From: Nocardiopsis eucommiae | GTDB lineage: Bacteria > Actinomycetota > Actinomycetes > Streptosporangiales > Streptosporangiaceae | NCBI GenBank assembly: GCA_018388625.1 | Contig: CP074402.1 | Span: 2,480,001 to 2,544,000, forward strand | Direction of reading: 5' to 3' | Length of the DNA: 64,000 nt | Shown: piece after piece, positions 1 to 9,105 of the stretch | Layout of the letters: every line of letters begins with the position of its first letter | Position numbering within the stretch: the first letter of the stretch is position 1 | Notes under the pieces: model-generated | Told to the model about the DNA's origin: nothing | Database searches by the model: none | Seen by the model: only the letters and a program-made list of their open reading frames with translations | Translations under genes and position numbers: made by a program

Positions 1-3000
1 CAGCTCGGCCGCATCGTTCCAGCTTCAACTAAGGGCCTCCGGCCGCGATACGCCGCGAGCATCGAGTCACTCGGGGAGGCCATTGCCACATGCCGCGAGC
101 TTGAACCCGAGCGAAACATCCTCCTCATCATCGACGGCCTCGACCATGTCGACCGAGTCGTCGGCCTCAGCACCAGTCAAGTCAAGGACCCATCCCAAGT
201 CCTGGTCGAAGAGCTCGCTTCGGTGCTCCTGCCTCCGGGCGTCTGCATGGTCATCGCCAGTCAACCCGGAAGCCACCTCGACCCCGCATCTCCTGCGTCG
301 GAGCCCTTCCAGGTGCCACCCATGATCTGGGACGAAGTCCACTCTCTCGCCGACAGGCACGGCCTACTCAGTTCACTTGACGGCGCCGCTCCAATCGACA
401 CGAACGATGCGAATACCATCGTCACCCTCATCCACGAGCGCTCAAATGGGAACGCCCTTTACGCGACTTACCTATGCCGCCTCGCGATCGGCACGTCGCC
501 ACTCGGCGACGACGATCCGCCCCTGACCGTGAATGAACTTATTCATCGCCTTGAACAGGTTCCCGATAGCGCAAGCTCCGTCGAGGAGTACTACGACTAC
601 CTGCTGGGTGCTATGACCCAGGCGCAGTTGTTCGCTGCGCAAACGCTCGCGTTGTGCGACTTCGCCCTCACCCCGGACGAACTAGCTGAAGTTCTCTCGG
701 CACCGACGAAGGCGCTCGTCCTGACCGCACTGAAGACCCTCACGCCTATCCTCATTACCCAACCGGGCATCGGCGGACTCCGTCTCCACCACGAAAGCTT
801 TGCAAGGCGAATCCTGCGGGACATAGACGCCGAGTCTGCGGAGGCCGGCCGCCAAGGGATCGCCAACTGGCTCGAATCACGCGGCTTCTTCTCTGACTCG
901 CGCGCCTTCCGGCACCTCCCCGACCTGCTCGCCTCCCTGGGACAGTACGACCAGTTAAAGCAGCTCGTCGCCCACGACTTCGTCTCGAACGGGATCCGTA
1001 ACCTCCACTCTCCTGCAGCAGTCCAGAGTGCCCTGTCGGTCGTGTGCCGGGAAGCGGAGGCTCGGCTTGATTGGCGGACCCTCGTCACCTGCCTTGAACT
1101 CCGCAAGGCCATCGACACCTATGAGAACGAAGCTCTTGAAGGGCCCCTCATCGACTACGCCGACGTCCTCGTCGAACTCGTCGGCGGCGAGCGTGTAGCC
1201 GAAAGACTTCTCTACGACGGTCGCGCCACATTCCCCGCACGCTGGGGCATCCGCATCAGTGACGCAGTCGATCGTGGAGGCAACGCCGCGCCTTGGAAGG
1301 CGTACATAGACGCGTTTGAGACACAACGCAAGACCGACAACACCCACTACACCTCAGACGACGACAGAGTCCTTCATGTTGCCCTCCAACGAGGTTCGCT
1401 TCGCCTGCGCGAACAACGAGGCGATCTCGACCCGACGATCATCCCCAAGGTCGCAGCACACCTCGACGGGGACCTCCCAGCTCCACTCAGCGACCTCGTC
1501 GAGGTGTTTGCCGCCGTCCTGCCCATCGAATACATGCCGCAGATCGCGGACGCAATGACCGACCCGTCCAGAGCCGCCGCAGCGCACCTGACCCTCGCGG
1601 ACCTCGCATACGACGGAGTGCTTGGCCTCCCGGAACCAGACGAACTGGCACGAAAAGCCTGGGAACTGAACCCGACGACCGACATCGTCGGGTTCCTCCG
1701 CCACGGCATCACACCTGAAGAGATTTGTGCCAGCAACGGCATCACTGACCTCGGAGCCGATCTCAACGCGGCCACGGATCTCGTCGTCCGGGAGACCTAT
1801 ACCGACGAACCCGCCGTACGAAGGTGGCTCTCGCTCATCAGACTGGCTCGAGCCGCAGACCCAACCCTGCCGTTGAGCATCGTTGGCAAGCTATCCGGCC
1901 CCGGGTTCTACCGAGCATGGCTACGGTACGCAGTCGCCACCCTCGGTATCGCCGACGATGTCCGCAGCGCCACAACCACACCCTTGGACGCCTCAACTGC
2001 CGTCCTCGTCGCCCTCGCAGATCTTCGAGCCGAAGCAACACCGTTCACTGGCAAGCCGCGTGCGACCGACCTGTACTTCATTCACGGGCACATTCACCAG
2101 ATCCTAGAAGACTCGCTCTGCGTCATCCAACCTGCAGACCTCGCAACGGCCGTCGACCACCTCCTCGAAATCGGATTCGGAACCACCACCTCAACCAACT
2201 TCGGTCTCGCCGAAAACGGCCCTCTCACGACCAACGACCTCATCGCCGTCCTCTCCCGAATCGCCCCAGATGTCGGCGTCGAATCTATCCACGCCGCCCT
2301 TGTCAGCATCCGCGAACGTCGCATCGACTACAGCAGCCTCTACAGTGCACAAGCAGAGTTCGAACTCGAAATAGCCCGGATCTGCCTCGCGGCTGGAGCA
2401 TTCGACGAAGCTAGGGAGTGCTGGGACCGAGCCGCAGACCTACTCGCGTGTTACGGCAGCCATAAGGACCCGACGCTAGCCGAAGTCGTAGACAGCATCA
2501 CCGACATCTACGACGTCACGGAAGCACGCGAACGTCTCGCAAAGCTCGTCCCACTCGTCTACCTCGTCTACCAGCACACCGACGGCCGCGACACCTCCCA
2601 CTATCAAGCCAAATGGTGGGAAATCGCCGCAACTATCGACCCGGCAGCCGCAGCACAAGGCGGTGCCGACCTGTACCTCAAGACCATCGGATTCGAGGAC
2701 CATCGGGCCGAGACAGCCCAGACCCACCTCCTTCAAGGACACACCTCGACAGCTGACCCCGCCGTGCTAGCCGCGCTCCGGCTCTCCATCGGCCCAGCCT
2801 GGCGCTCTCCCGAAACCGACGTCGAAGTCCTTACACGCCTCGCAGCCGAACGCGGCACCAGCCAAACCGTAGACACGATGCTCGAAGTCCTCGCCAACAC
2901 AGTCGCAGCGACCTACGACAACCAACCCATGCAATACACCAGCGACCAGTCCAAGACAGTCGTCGATGCCGTACTAATCGACGCTGCCATCAACCTCGGC

Positions 3001-4173
3001 GGCCCAGAGTTCACGCCACGCCAAGCACGACCCGACAACGAGACCTACAACCGCACCAACGACACCAACATCGATCGCCAGGCCGTGATCAAACGGCTCA
3101 TCTCCACCCAGCGACCCGAAGCACCCGCAGGACGAGCCGGAGCCATCGTCATCGCCCAAGCACTCAACAATCGGCGCTACAACGAAGACCCGACCTCCGC
3201 GTGGGACACCGACACAGCAACAACGCTCATTGGGTACCGGATCCTTGAACTCTCACTGGCCGAAGGCGCCATCGCCGGAGTCACCCTCATAGACGACGTC
3301 GCACGCGAGATCTCAACCTTCTCCGGGAACGACATCTTCGCCGACCTCGGCCAAGGCCTCGCTGAGCACGCTGCCCAACCAGGGGCTCCCGCCGACCTCA
3401 AGACCGTCGCCAGCTACTGCCTTGCCACTGCCTACCAACGCATCCGTGGACGCGGAGGCTGGCTACAGTTCGCTGGTCGAGAACGCCAACAACTCTGGGT
3501 CCAAGCGCACGACCTCGACCCCGACATCGCCGAACGAGTACTCGCGGCTGCCGTCACCAACCGAGTGAACGCCGCCTCTTTCGGCTCCTACGGAAGCACC
3601 CAAGGACTCATCGCCGCGTTCGCCGCACGCCCGGCAAACACCCCCGGTGGAACCCCAACTGACTGCTGGGACGCTGCGTACGACATCATCAGCAGCCGCC
3701 TCCCGGGAACCCCGCACGTCGGCGACCACACCTACCAGCCAACGCGGGCCCCTGGCTCTGGCGGTGACCTCGACATTGCACTCGCAACGCTCGCGCTGTC
3801 CGCCGTTGCCCAACCAATGCGGCAACAGATCAGGGTCAGTCTCGTCGCCGCCAGCTTCCTCCTGACCCTCCGACCCACGATCGGGCAAGCAGCAGTCGCC
3901 TACCTGCTGCGCGGCCACCTCGACGCCGGGCGGATCACCTGGCTCCTCGAAACCATTCGCACCAACATTCCTGCTGGTGACCTTGAAGAAGGAATGGCCC
4001 GCGAGCTGACTCGCCTCGCCGAAAGCGACTTGCTCTCCGTGCGCCACCTCGCTGGTCAGCTCCTCTCCGAACACGGCTGCCCCGTCCCCAATCCGCCAGC
4101 GACCGAACCGGCACCCGAAGTCACTGCCGCATTTCATGCCGCATTCGGAGTTGACTCTGAGGAGGACAAGTGA
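1..4173 (+). CDS. large STAND-type NTPase, C-terminal part (cut by window edge)
   Basis: The frame is open from base 1, so the start and the P-loop lie left of the window; about 1,390 residues are visible. The first part shows a Walker B-like strand, NILLIIDGLDHVD (bases 115-153), then a sensor-like strand, VCMVIASQPGSH (about 241-276). That order is typical of STAND/NACHT ATPases. The remaining 1,300 residues look mainly alpha-helical and are rich in Ala, Leu, Asp and Glu, like a superhelical repeat sensor, but I recognise no named repeat. The stop overlaps the start of the next gene (GTGA), so the two are probably co-translated. Large STAND proteins in actinobacterial accessory DNA are often antiphage or signalling proteins; that role is inferred. 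The NTPase assignment rests on the Walker B and sensor strands only. Confidence 0.6.
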   Translation, partial: QLGRIVPASTKGLRPRYAASIESLGEAIATCRELEPERNILLIIDGLDHVDRVVGLSTSQVKDPSQVLVEELASVLLPPGVCMVIASQPGSHLDPASPASEPFQVPPMIWDEVHSLADRHGLLSSLDGAAPIDTNDANTIVTLIHERSNGNALYATYLCRLAIGTSPLGDDDPPLTVNELIHRLEQVPDSASSVEEYYDYLLGAMTQAQLFAAQTLALCDFALTPDELAEVLSAPTKALVLTALKTLTPILITQPGIGGLRLHHESFARRILRDIDAESAEAGRQGIANWLESRGFFSDSRAFRHLPDLLASLGQYDQLKQLVAHDFVSNGIRNLHSPAAVQSALSVVCREAEARLDWRTLVTCLELRKAIDTYENEALEGPLIDYADVLVELVGGERVAERLLYDGRATFPARWGIRISDAVDRGGNAAPWKAYIDAFETQRKTDNTHYTSDDDRVLHVALQRGSLRLREQRGDLDPTIIPKVAAHLDGDLPAPLSDLVEVFAAVLPIEYMPQIADAMTDPSRAAAAHLTLADLAYDGVLGLPEPDELARKAWELNPTTDIVGFLRHGITPEEICASNGITDLGADLNAATDLVVRETYTDEPAVRRWLSLIRLARAADPTLPLSIVGKLSGPGFYRAWLRYAVATLGIADDVRSATTTPLDASTAVLVALADLRAEATPFTGKPRATDLYFIHGHIHQILEDSLCVIQPADLATAVDHLLEIGFGTTTSTNFGLAENGPLTTNDLIAVLSRIAPDVGVESIHAALVSIRERRIDYSSLYSAQAEFELEIARICLAAGAFDEARECWDRAADLLACYGSHKDPTLAEVVDSITDIYDVTEARERLAKLVPLVYLVYQHTDGRDTSHYQAKWWEIAATIDPAAAAQGGADLYLKTIGFEDHRAETAQTHLLQGHTSTADPAVLAALRLSIGPAWRSPETDVEVLTRLAAERGTSQTVDTMLEVLANTVAATYDNQPMQYTSDQSKTVVDAVLIDAAINLGGPEFTPRQARPDNETYNRTNDTNIDRQAVIKRLISTQRPEAPAGRAGAIVIAQALNNRRYNEDPTSAWDTDTATTLIGYRILELSLAEGAIAGVTLIDDVAREISTFSGNDIFADLGQGLAEHAAQPGAPADLKTVASYCLATAYQRIRGRGGWLQFAGRERQQLWVQAHDLDPDIAERVLAAAVTNRVNAASFGSYGSTQGLIAAFAARPANTPGGTPTDCWDAAYDIISSRLPGTPHVGDHTYQPTRAPGSGGDLDIALATLALSAVAQPMRQQIRVSLVAASFLLTLRPTIGQAAVAYLLRGHLDAGRITWLLETIRTNIPAGDLEEGMARELTRLAESDLLSVRHLAGQLLSEHGCPVPNPPATEPAPEVTAAFHAAFGVDSEEDK

Positions 4174-5314
4174 CGGGTGACCAACGCCAAGCCGAGGGTC
4201 TTGTCGAGTTCTTCCTCGACGACCGCCTCCGCGGCGCGCAAGAGCCCCCAGGCGTCCGAGACGCCGCGGCCAACAAGATCGCCCCGCAACTCAAAGTCGT
4301 CCAGGACCGCTGCGGCGAACAAATCAGCCAGCTGCGCTCGCCATCATCAAAACGCATCCCCGACGCGTACTTTCACGACGAAGAAGTGCTTGAGAACGCA
4401 CTGCAAGAAGCCGTAGCCGGCATCCGAACCGCCCATGCTGCCGCAGGCTGGATTGCCCCCGACGCCCGTGCGCAGGAAGCCACCTACGCATCCACCTTAG
4501 CGCCGTCGGCACGCTGGGCAACTCTCGCCGAAGCCTCTCGAGTACCTCGTCCGACAACACGACACCGCACCCTCAGCTCAACTCTCGCCCCCATCGCATG
4601 GCACGAGAACGGCACAGGCTGGCCACCCCAAGCCGCAATCGACCTCGCCAACACGCGACAACTGGCTGGCTCGGACCCTGTCCGAGTCGCCGAACGCCCC
4701 TACATCAACTGGGTCCAACTCGGCCTGTTCGAGCACCAACGAACCTTCGCCACCCGATTCCCCGACGAGCCAGGGCGCCAACTCATCATCACCACCGGCG
4801 TCGAAGTCATCGACAGACCAGCGCCACCCGACAGCCTCCCGCTTGGCCAGCACCCTCCGCACCTCTGGCTCGCTCGATATAACCGTCTCGTCCCAACCCT
4901 CACGGACGAAGCCGTCAGAACCGTCCTGAACGACTTCCAAGGACCACTGACAGCCATGGTTAGCTACGAGGGCGAGATGGGAGCACCCGGACGACATCGC
5001 GGCGCAGGACTCCACCCCGCCGTTCTGTCGCCCCGCATCGAAGTCGCCGCCTACCTCGGCCTTAGGCCAGAACAACCTGCTATCCGTCACCACCTCATCG
5101 ATGACCAAGGCCCGGCCGTCGTCGGCCGCCTATGGCACGGCTTCCTCGTCCACGACGGGAACTACACCCCCTCGAACCCGCTATCCACGGCACAGACCTC
5201 ATCATCCGCCCCGACCTATATGACCGTCTCGTTCACCTCCTCGGAAGCCACCGTCTCCACACCGGCGTCGCCGTCAGTCACTCCGAAGGTGCCGAACATG
5301 ACCTAGGCGACTGA
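4170..5314 (+). CDS. unknown protein coupled to the STAND NTPase (one frame break)
   Basis: GTG start at 4170 overlaps the stop of the upstream NTPase gene, so it is likely translationally coupled and functionally linked. The uninterrupted frame ends at 5306 in a low-complexity Ser/Thr/Pro tail. A better ending lies one frame away: adding one C to the run at 5167-5171 continues the protein as LEPAIHGTDLIIRPDLYD and stops at 5314, giving 381 residues. The protein is soluble-looking with no signal peptide or membrane segment. The N-terminal third is charged and helical. The centre has strand-rich segments such as QLIITTGVEVIDRP. I recognise no domain. The pairing suggests an accessory or effector partner of the NTPase, but nothing in the sequence proves it. 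Confidence 0.55.
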
Positions 5315-5357
5315 TCTGACCGAGGCGAAGGCGCCTTGCTCTGGACATACACGAGCC

Positions 5358-5792
5358 GTGACTTGGCGCTTTGATCGTTATGAAGCAGCAGATGTAGTCG
5401 GACATGGCCGCGACGAGCTCGTGGTGCTGTTCGGCGAAGGGTTGAGCATCGCTGATCTGAGCCGGAGGTTCGGCGTCGACACCAGGACGACCACAGCGCA
5501 CCTCGTCTGTCGTTCGGTGCCGCTGCGTCAGCGGAGTCTCGCGGCGGCAGTCATTCCCGAGGCTGCACGGCTCTACGAAACCGGGTTGACGCTCGCAGAG
5601 GTGGGTCAACGGTTTAAGGTCAGCCAGCAGGCGACACGAACAGCGGTAGCCGCGCACGATGTCGAGACTCGACCTCGCAGGCGGTATGCCCGCGACTGCG
5701 AGAGGATGAGACGTGGAGCGATCAGTCGACTTCTTCCGCAGCCGCCACATGCTGTGCGGGCAATGCGGTCACCGATGGGTGGTCGATCTTGA
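5358..5792 (+). CDS. double helix-turn-helix protein
   Basis: GTG start; 144 residues. Two helix-turn-helix segments are visible. The first (about residues 22-45) contains LSIADLSRRFGVDTRTTTAH. The second (about 70-95) contains LTLAEVGQRFKVSQQATRTA. Both resemble the resolvase/Hin-like HTH, in which a short loop joins an Ala/Gly-containing helix to the recognition helix. There is no catalytic recombinase domain. The protein therefore looks like a small DNA-binding regulator or recombination accessory factor. Its last 80 bases overlap the start of the next gene in another frame. The C-terminal 30 residues look less protein-like, so a frame break near the end cannot be excluded. The ribosome binding site is weak. 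Confidence 0.55.
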   Translation: MTWRFDRYEAADVVGHGRDELVVLFGEGLSIADLSRRFGVDTRTTTAHLVCRSVPLRQRSLAAAVIPEAARLYETGLTLAEVGQRFKVSQQATRTAVAAHDVETRPRRRYARDCERMRRGAISRLLPQPPHAVRAMRSPMGGRS

Positions 5793-6690
5793 TTGGATCG
5801 ATCGGTGGAAACAAGCTCTCGAAGGTTGCCCCGGCTGCGGCGTGGACTGCAAGGGCGAGACTGCGCCGCGCGTGACTATCGATCCGGACGACTCTGCCTT
5901 GGTCGACGAAGACGTCGCGCAGCTTGTCTGGTATCACACCAGCACGCAGCCGGATTGGCCGACGCATGATTTCGACCCGGCCGCGGAACTGGCCGAGGTG
6001 ACCCGGCTGAGGATGGGTGGAGATGAAGCCGTCACCCGCTGGGGAGAACGACAAAGAGCCAAGGCACTCCATGTCGGCACCTATGAAGCGGCCATCCACA
6101 ACATGCTGCGGCGAATCGACGATCAAGCTGATTACGGCAGTCAGTTCTACCTCTACCGTGTCCGCCTCGTCCCTACCGTCACGGTGCGGGAAGGCTGGCT
6201 GATCGACCCGAACGACTTCGTCGGTGATGTTGTGCTGGACGAGGTCTGCCCACTCGGAATCGACGTCGCTCGTTATCTCAACTATCACGAGGACCCGGGC
6301 GCGCTTTCGCTCGCGCTCGGCCGGAACGCAATTGCCTCCACGCAGCAGATCGCCATCCCGCCGCTTTCAGGTGATGACTTCGGTTGGCTCGCGACTGCCA
6401 TTGGCGAACTCAAGACCACCCCTGTGGCATCGCCGCCTCCTACCGGGTCTCGTCCGAGGGGGAGACACAGCGCAATGTCCCCACGACGGCAGAAAGCGGG
6501 CGAACTGATCCTCCCACTCATACAACGACTGCCCGTGAACCTCCAGCGGCAGTATCAAGCTGCAGTCGCCTTCGATGACAACCAGGAGCCCGAGGAGTGG
6601 GCCCGACATGTCGTGGGTCTCACAGGCCTGTTCCTTGCGCCCGAGCTAGTCCTGGCTGAACTTGACCGAGACACCGTCCGAACCATCTGA
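5713..6690 (+). CDS. zinc-ribbon protein of unknown function, possibly ART/RES-like
   Basis: GTG start at 5713 follows a good ribosome binding site (GAGAGGA). The 325-residue protein opens with a treble-clef or ribbon-type zinc site: LCGQCGHRW, then CPGCGVDC about 25 residues later. The middle contains WYHTSTQPDWP (about 77-87), ALHVGTYEAAIHNMLRRI (about 116-133) and FYLYRVRL. A His-Tyr-Thr strand followed by such elements is compatible with an ADP-ribosyltransferase- or RES-like fold, but I cannot confirm catalytic residues, so this is only a suggestion. No membrane segment or signal peptide is seen. It overlaps the HTH gene by 80 bases, so the two are probably one unit. Confidence 0.55.
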   Translation: MERSVDFFRSRHMLCGQCGHRWVVDLDWIDRWKQALEGCPGCGVDCKGETAPRVTIDPDDSALVDEDVAQLVWYHTSTQPDWPTHDFDPAAELAEVTRLRMGGDEAVTRWGERQRAKALHVGTYEAAIHNMLRRIDDQADYGSQFYLYRVRLVPTVTVREGWLIDPNDFVGDVVLDEVCPLGIDVARYLNYHEDPGALSLALGRNAIASTQQIAIPPLSGDDFGWLATAIGELKTTPVASPPPTGSRPRGRHSAMSPRRQKAGELILPLIQRLPVNLQRQYQAAVAFDDNQEPEEWARHVVGLTGLFLAPELVLAELDRDTVRTI

Positions 6691-6860
6691 GCGACGCCCT
6701 GGGTGGCGTCAGGTTCTGCCAGCGTGCTCGGTGATGTGTCCGCCTGTGCGATCTGATTCGTGCCGGCAGGCGTCCCGCTGTTCCTCGTGCGCCTCCCGGT
6801 TCGGCTGGGCGGTGCGCTTGTAGATCGCGGCACCCGTCAGGCCAGGCTTGCGTCCGCGTA

Positions 6861-7445
6861 GTGATCCGCGTTGATCGCCGCGTACGCCCACCCCTCGCGG
6901 CACGGGGGCGTCTTCATCGACCCCGCGTCCGTCTCCAGGTTCGCGAGGGCTCTCGCAAAGCCTGTTCGCGCTTTCGCGGTCACGACTATCTGACCGACGA
7001 GTTCTACAACGCGGCCAGGGTGCTTTTCGCCTACGTGCAGCTCGGCGACGACGGCGCCGAGCACCTGGTGGGGTTCTTCAGCCTGTTCCCGGTTGCGGGC
7101 CACCGGGGTTGGTGGCGCGGCCACCGCACGGTGGTGCTCCCCGACTACCAGGGGCTCGGGATTGGCAACGCCATGATCGAGGCCACCGCCGAACAGCTTT
7201 GGCGTCGGGAGCAGAAGCGGTTCCGGGCCACCACGTTGGCGCGGAGTCTGATCGCTCACCGGCGCCGCCACCCTCAGGCGTGGTGGCTCACCATGGCGCC
7301 GAAGATGCAGGCCGCCGTGGGCAAGACGTCGACCATCAAGGGCATGGCCTCCAGTGTCAGCAGCCTCATGACCACGTGGGTGTACGTGCCCGACGAGCTG
7401 AGGCGCCACCCCTCCACATCAGCCAAACCCGGGGAGCGCCGCTGA
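6861..7445 (+). pseudogene. GNAT-like acetyltransferase remnant, 5' end decayed
   Basis: From about base 6985 the frame reads like a GNAT domain: a strand pair (YVQLGDDGAEHLVGFFSLFP) followed by the acetyl-CoA pyrophosphate-binding loop in VVLPDYQGLGIGNAMIE (Q-x-x-G-x-G). The 40 residues before this are Arg-rich and do not look like coding sequence. No ATG or ribosome binding site precedes them in frame. A protein-like stretch in another frame (IAAYAHPSRHGGVFIDPASV, about 6875-6935) suggests the original N-terminal part was disrupted, by frame breaks or a deletion. The 3' end at 7445 is intact. I call it a remnant; missing homopolymer bases could also contribute. Confidence 0.5.
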
Positions 7446-7608
7446 GAGCGCTGCTGTCGGGAGCACCCCACCGCGCGCACGATCGCATCAGGGGAACCCA
7501 GATCGCCCGTAACGCTGGGCCTCATCGGTCTCCCGTCCGAAGATGGGTGAAACCGAGCAAGCCCGAAATCCGATGGAGGATCGTGCCTGGGAGCGGAACA
7601 ATGCCTGC

Positions 7609-8337
7609 ATGACTGTCGACATTGACGACCTCAACAAGAAAGCTCACCGTGGGCTGGACGCTTTAACCGAACTGCTAGCCAGTGACGTTGCGAGCTACGT
7701 GCCTGCTCTGGAGGACCGCCGCCCCTTCCTTCTCGGCTGGGGGTTTGTGGCCGCTCTCCACCGGCAGGCATGTGCTGTGGTTTTTCTGCACCGCGAAGGG
7801 TTCAGCCATGAGGCGGCCCCTAACCGGCGGTTGGTCATCGAATACGTGGCCCGATTGCAGTGGCTTGCTCGCGACGGCGAAGTTGCCGTGGACTCCATGA
7901 ACAAGGCCTTCCAGTCCGTGCATGCAAGGCTCCGTGAGGCGGCGGACGCGGACGGACTCCAGTACGACGAGGACGCCGCTAACGCGGTGCGGGACGCCGA
8001 TCTCCCAAGCAACTTGGCTGACCAGTACAATCATGTGGGGAATTTCTTGAGGTATCTGGGAGGAAGCCTTCACCATGCATGGCTCGGTGAAACCCAACTT
8101 TCGCATGCCACACTCACGGCTGCACAATCTTTCTACCGAGAATATGATGAAGGTCTGAAACTGCTCGGTTTTCCTGACTACGGCCTCGATGGAGACCCCA
8201 CCGCAGCCTCACCGTTCATTGCGTTCACATGCCTGTACCTCGGTATGGAAGCCTTTGGGAAACTGATGGTCGGCTCTCCTTGGACAGCCGAGCTGGATCG
8301 CATCGGTGCTGAGGCTGGCCTTTCCGATACAGCCTGA
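7609..8337 (+). CDS. unknown soluble protein, possibly DUF5677-like
   Basis: The frame extends upstream to 7543. I chose ATG 7609 because the protein-like sequence begins there (MTVDIDDLNKKAHRG) after a modest GGGAGCGG site; ATG 7573 is an alternative. The product has 242 residues, is all-alpha in appearance, and has no membrane segment. A pattern CAVVFLHREGFSHEAAPNRR followed by a Glu-Tyr and Trp-rich helix resembles the conserved core of DUF5677-type proteins, whose function is unknown. The last 60 residues include a hydrophobic helix (PFIAFTCLYLGMEAFGKLMV). It stands alone between the acetyltransferase remnant and the intron remnant. Family placement is tentative. Confidence 0.55.
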   Translation: MTVDIDDLNKKAHRGLDALTELLASDVASYVPALEDRRPFLLGWGFVAALHRQACAVVFLHREGFSHEAAPNRRLVIEYVARLQWLARDGEVAVDSMNKAFQSVHARLREAADADGLQYDEDAANAVRDADLPSNLADQYNHVGNFLRYLGGSLHHAWLGETQLSHATLTAAQSFYREYDEGLKLLGFPDYGLDGDPTAASPFIAFTCLYLGMEAFGKLMVGSPWTAELDRIGAEAGLSDTA

Positions 8338-8499
8338 CCGGTAGCTGCACTGAGCCTTTTTCGTGTGCCACGACCAAGGAGGTTGTTGATGTAGACGACT
8401 GACTTGTTGCTGTGCAGCTGATGGAGGTAGGCCCTCCGGAGCCGCCCTGCGGGGGAGGCTCCAAACCACCGTGTGCTGCGGAAGCGGTGACGCGACCGT

Positions 8500-8830
8500 G
8501 GTGAGCGACACGGCAAAAGGCGGCCGTGAGCCGTCAGGTGGAGATCATCGAGACGTTGCGCTGCCCCGGCGAAGACCGGGGTGCCCTGGACGAAGCGTCG
8601 TTAATCATGAGGTGGTGTCGAAACCGGGACGTGGAAAAACTCCCGGGACGAGCCTGGCGGGAGCCCGTCTACTGGCCAGGCGGCATCCGGCGTGTAGGGG
8701 TGTGAACACGGTCTGCTGCGGCTGTACGGAACGTGGGAAGACCTTGCTCTCCGGTAGGAGGGGCAGACTGGCAGACCTGCTCGTAGTAGCGGTGAAACCT
8801 GTTTCGTACCTGGTCTGTTGGAGACTGCGG
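8500..8830 (+). mobile_element. group II intron 5' part, truncated, no reverse transcriptase
   Basis: The sequence starts GTGAGCGACACGG, close to the 5' consensus of bacterial group II introns. It continues through a purine-rich stretch with GGAACGTGGGAAGACC (about 8730) and CTCGTAGTAGCGGTGAAACC (about 8780-8799), which resembles the segment that precedes the maturase/reverse transcriptase gene in many bacterial introns. No RT gene follows, and I see no domain V hairpin before the DUF397 gene at 8938. This is therefore probably a 5' remnant. Recognition is from memory of related introns; I could not fold it. The long open frame across it (8471-9082) is Arg/Cys-rich and not a credible protein. 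Confidence 0.42.
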
Positions 8831-8937
8831 CGTCTGCTGGGATTGCCTCCCGTCACTCACCACCGTGCGATTGGAACGGGTCTACAAACGCAACAGCTCC
8901 CGGCGGACCGAGAGCTGGAATGCGTGACCTGCGAAGG

Positions 8938-9105
8938 TCAGCTTCTGAGCTGGGTGAGGAACCCCTGCCACTCCCCTGAGGGGAAGGCCAGCTCGGCCTG
9001 GTCCCGGTGTTGGGTGTCGCGGACATCGGCCCCGACCTCATGCTCACGAACCTCAACGCACTCGTTGGTACCGCCGCTGTAGCTGCTCTTGTGCCAGTCA
9101 CTCAT
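8938..9105 (-). CDS. DUF397 domain protein
   Basis: A 55-residue gene. It begins MSDWHKSSYSGGTNECVEV, the hallmark start of DUF397 proteins (W-K-S-S-x-S-x-x-x-x-x-C-V-E-V), and continues with VRDTQHRD and a Trp near the end (FPSGEWQGFL). DUF397 proteins are small actinobacterial partners encoded beside XRE-DUF5753 regulators. Some pairs act as regulators of development or as toxin-antitoxin-like switches; the best known is the WhiJ/BldB-related set in Streptomyces. The start at 9105 overlaps the stop of the XRE gene by 8 bases, so the pair is co-translated. The sequence is complete and undamaged. Confidence 0.9.
   Translation of the reverse strand: MSDWHKSSYSGGTNECVEVREHEVGADVRDTQHRDQAELAFPSGEWQGFLTQLRS

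Noticed and set aside
8471..9082. 203-codon plus-strand frame
   Set aside because: Arg/Cys/Ser-rich, runs through the intron-like RNA and antisense to the DUF397 gene.
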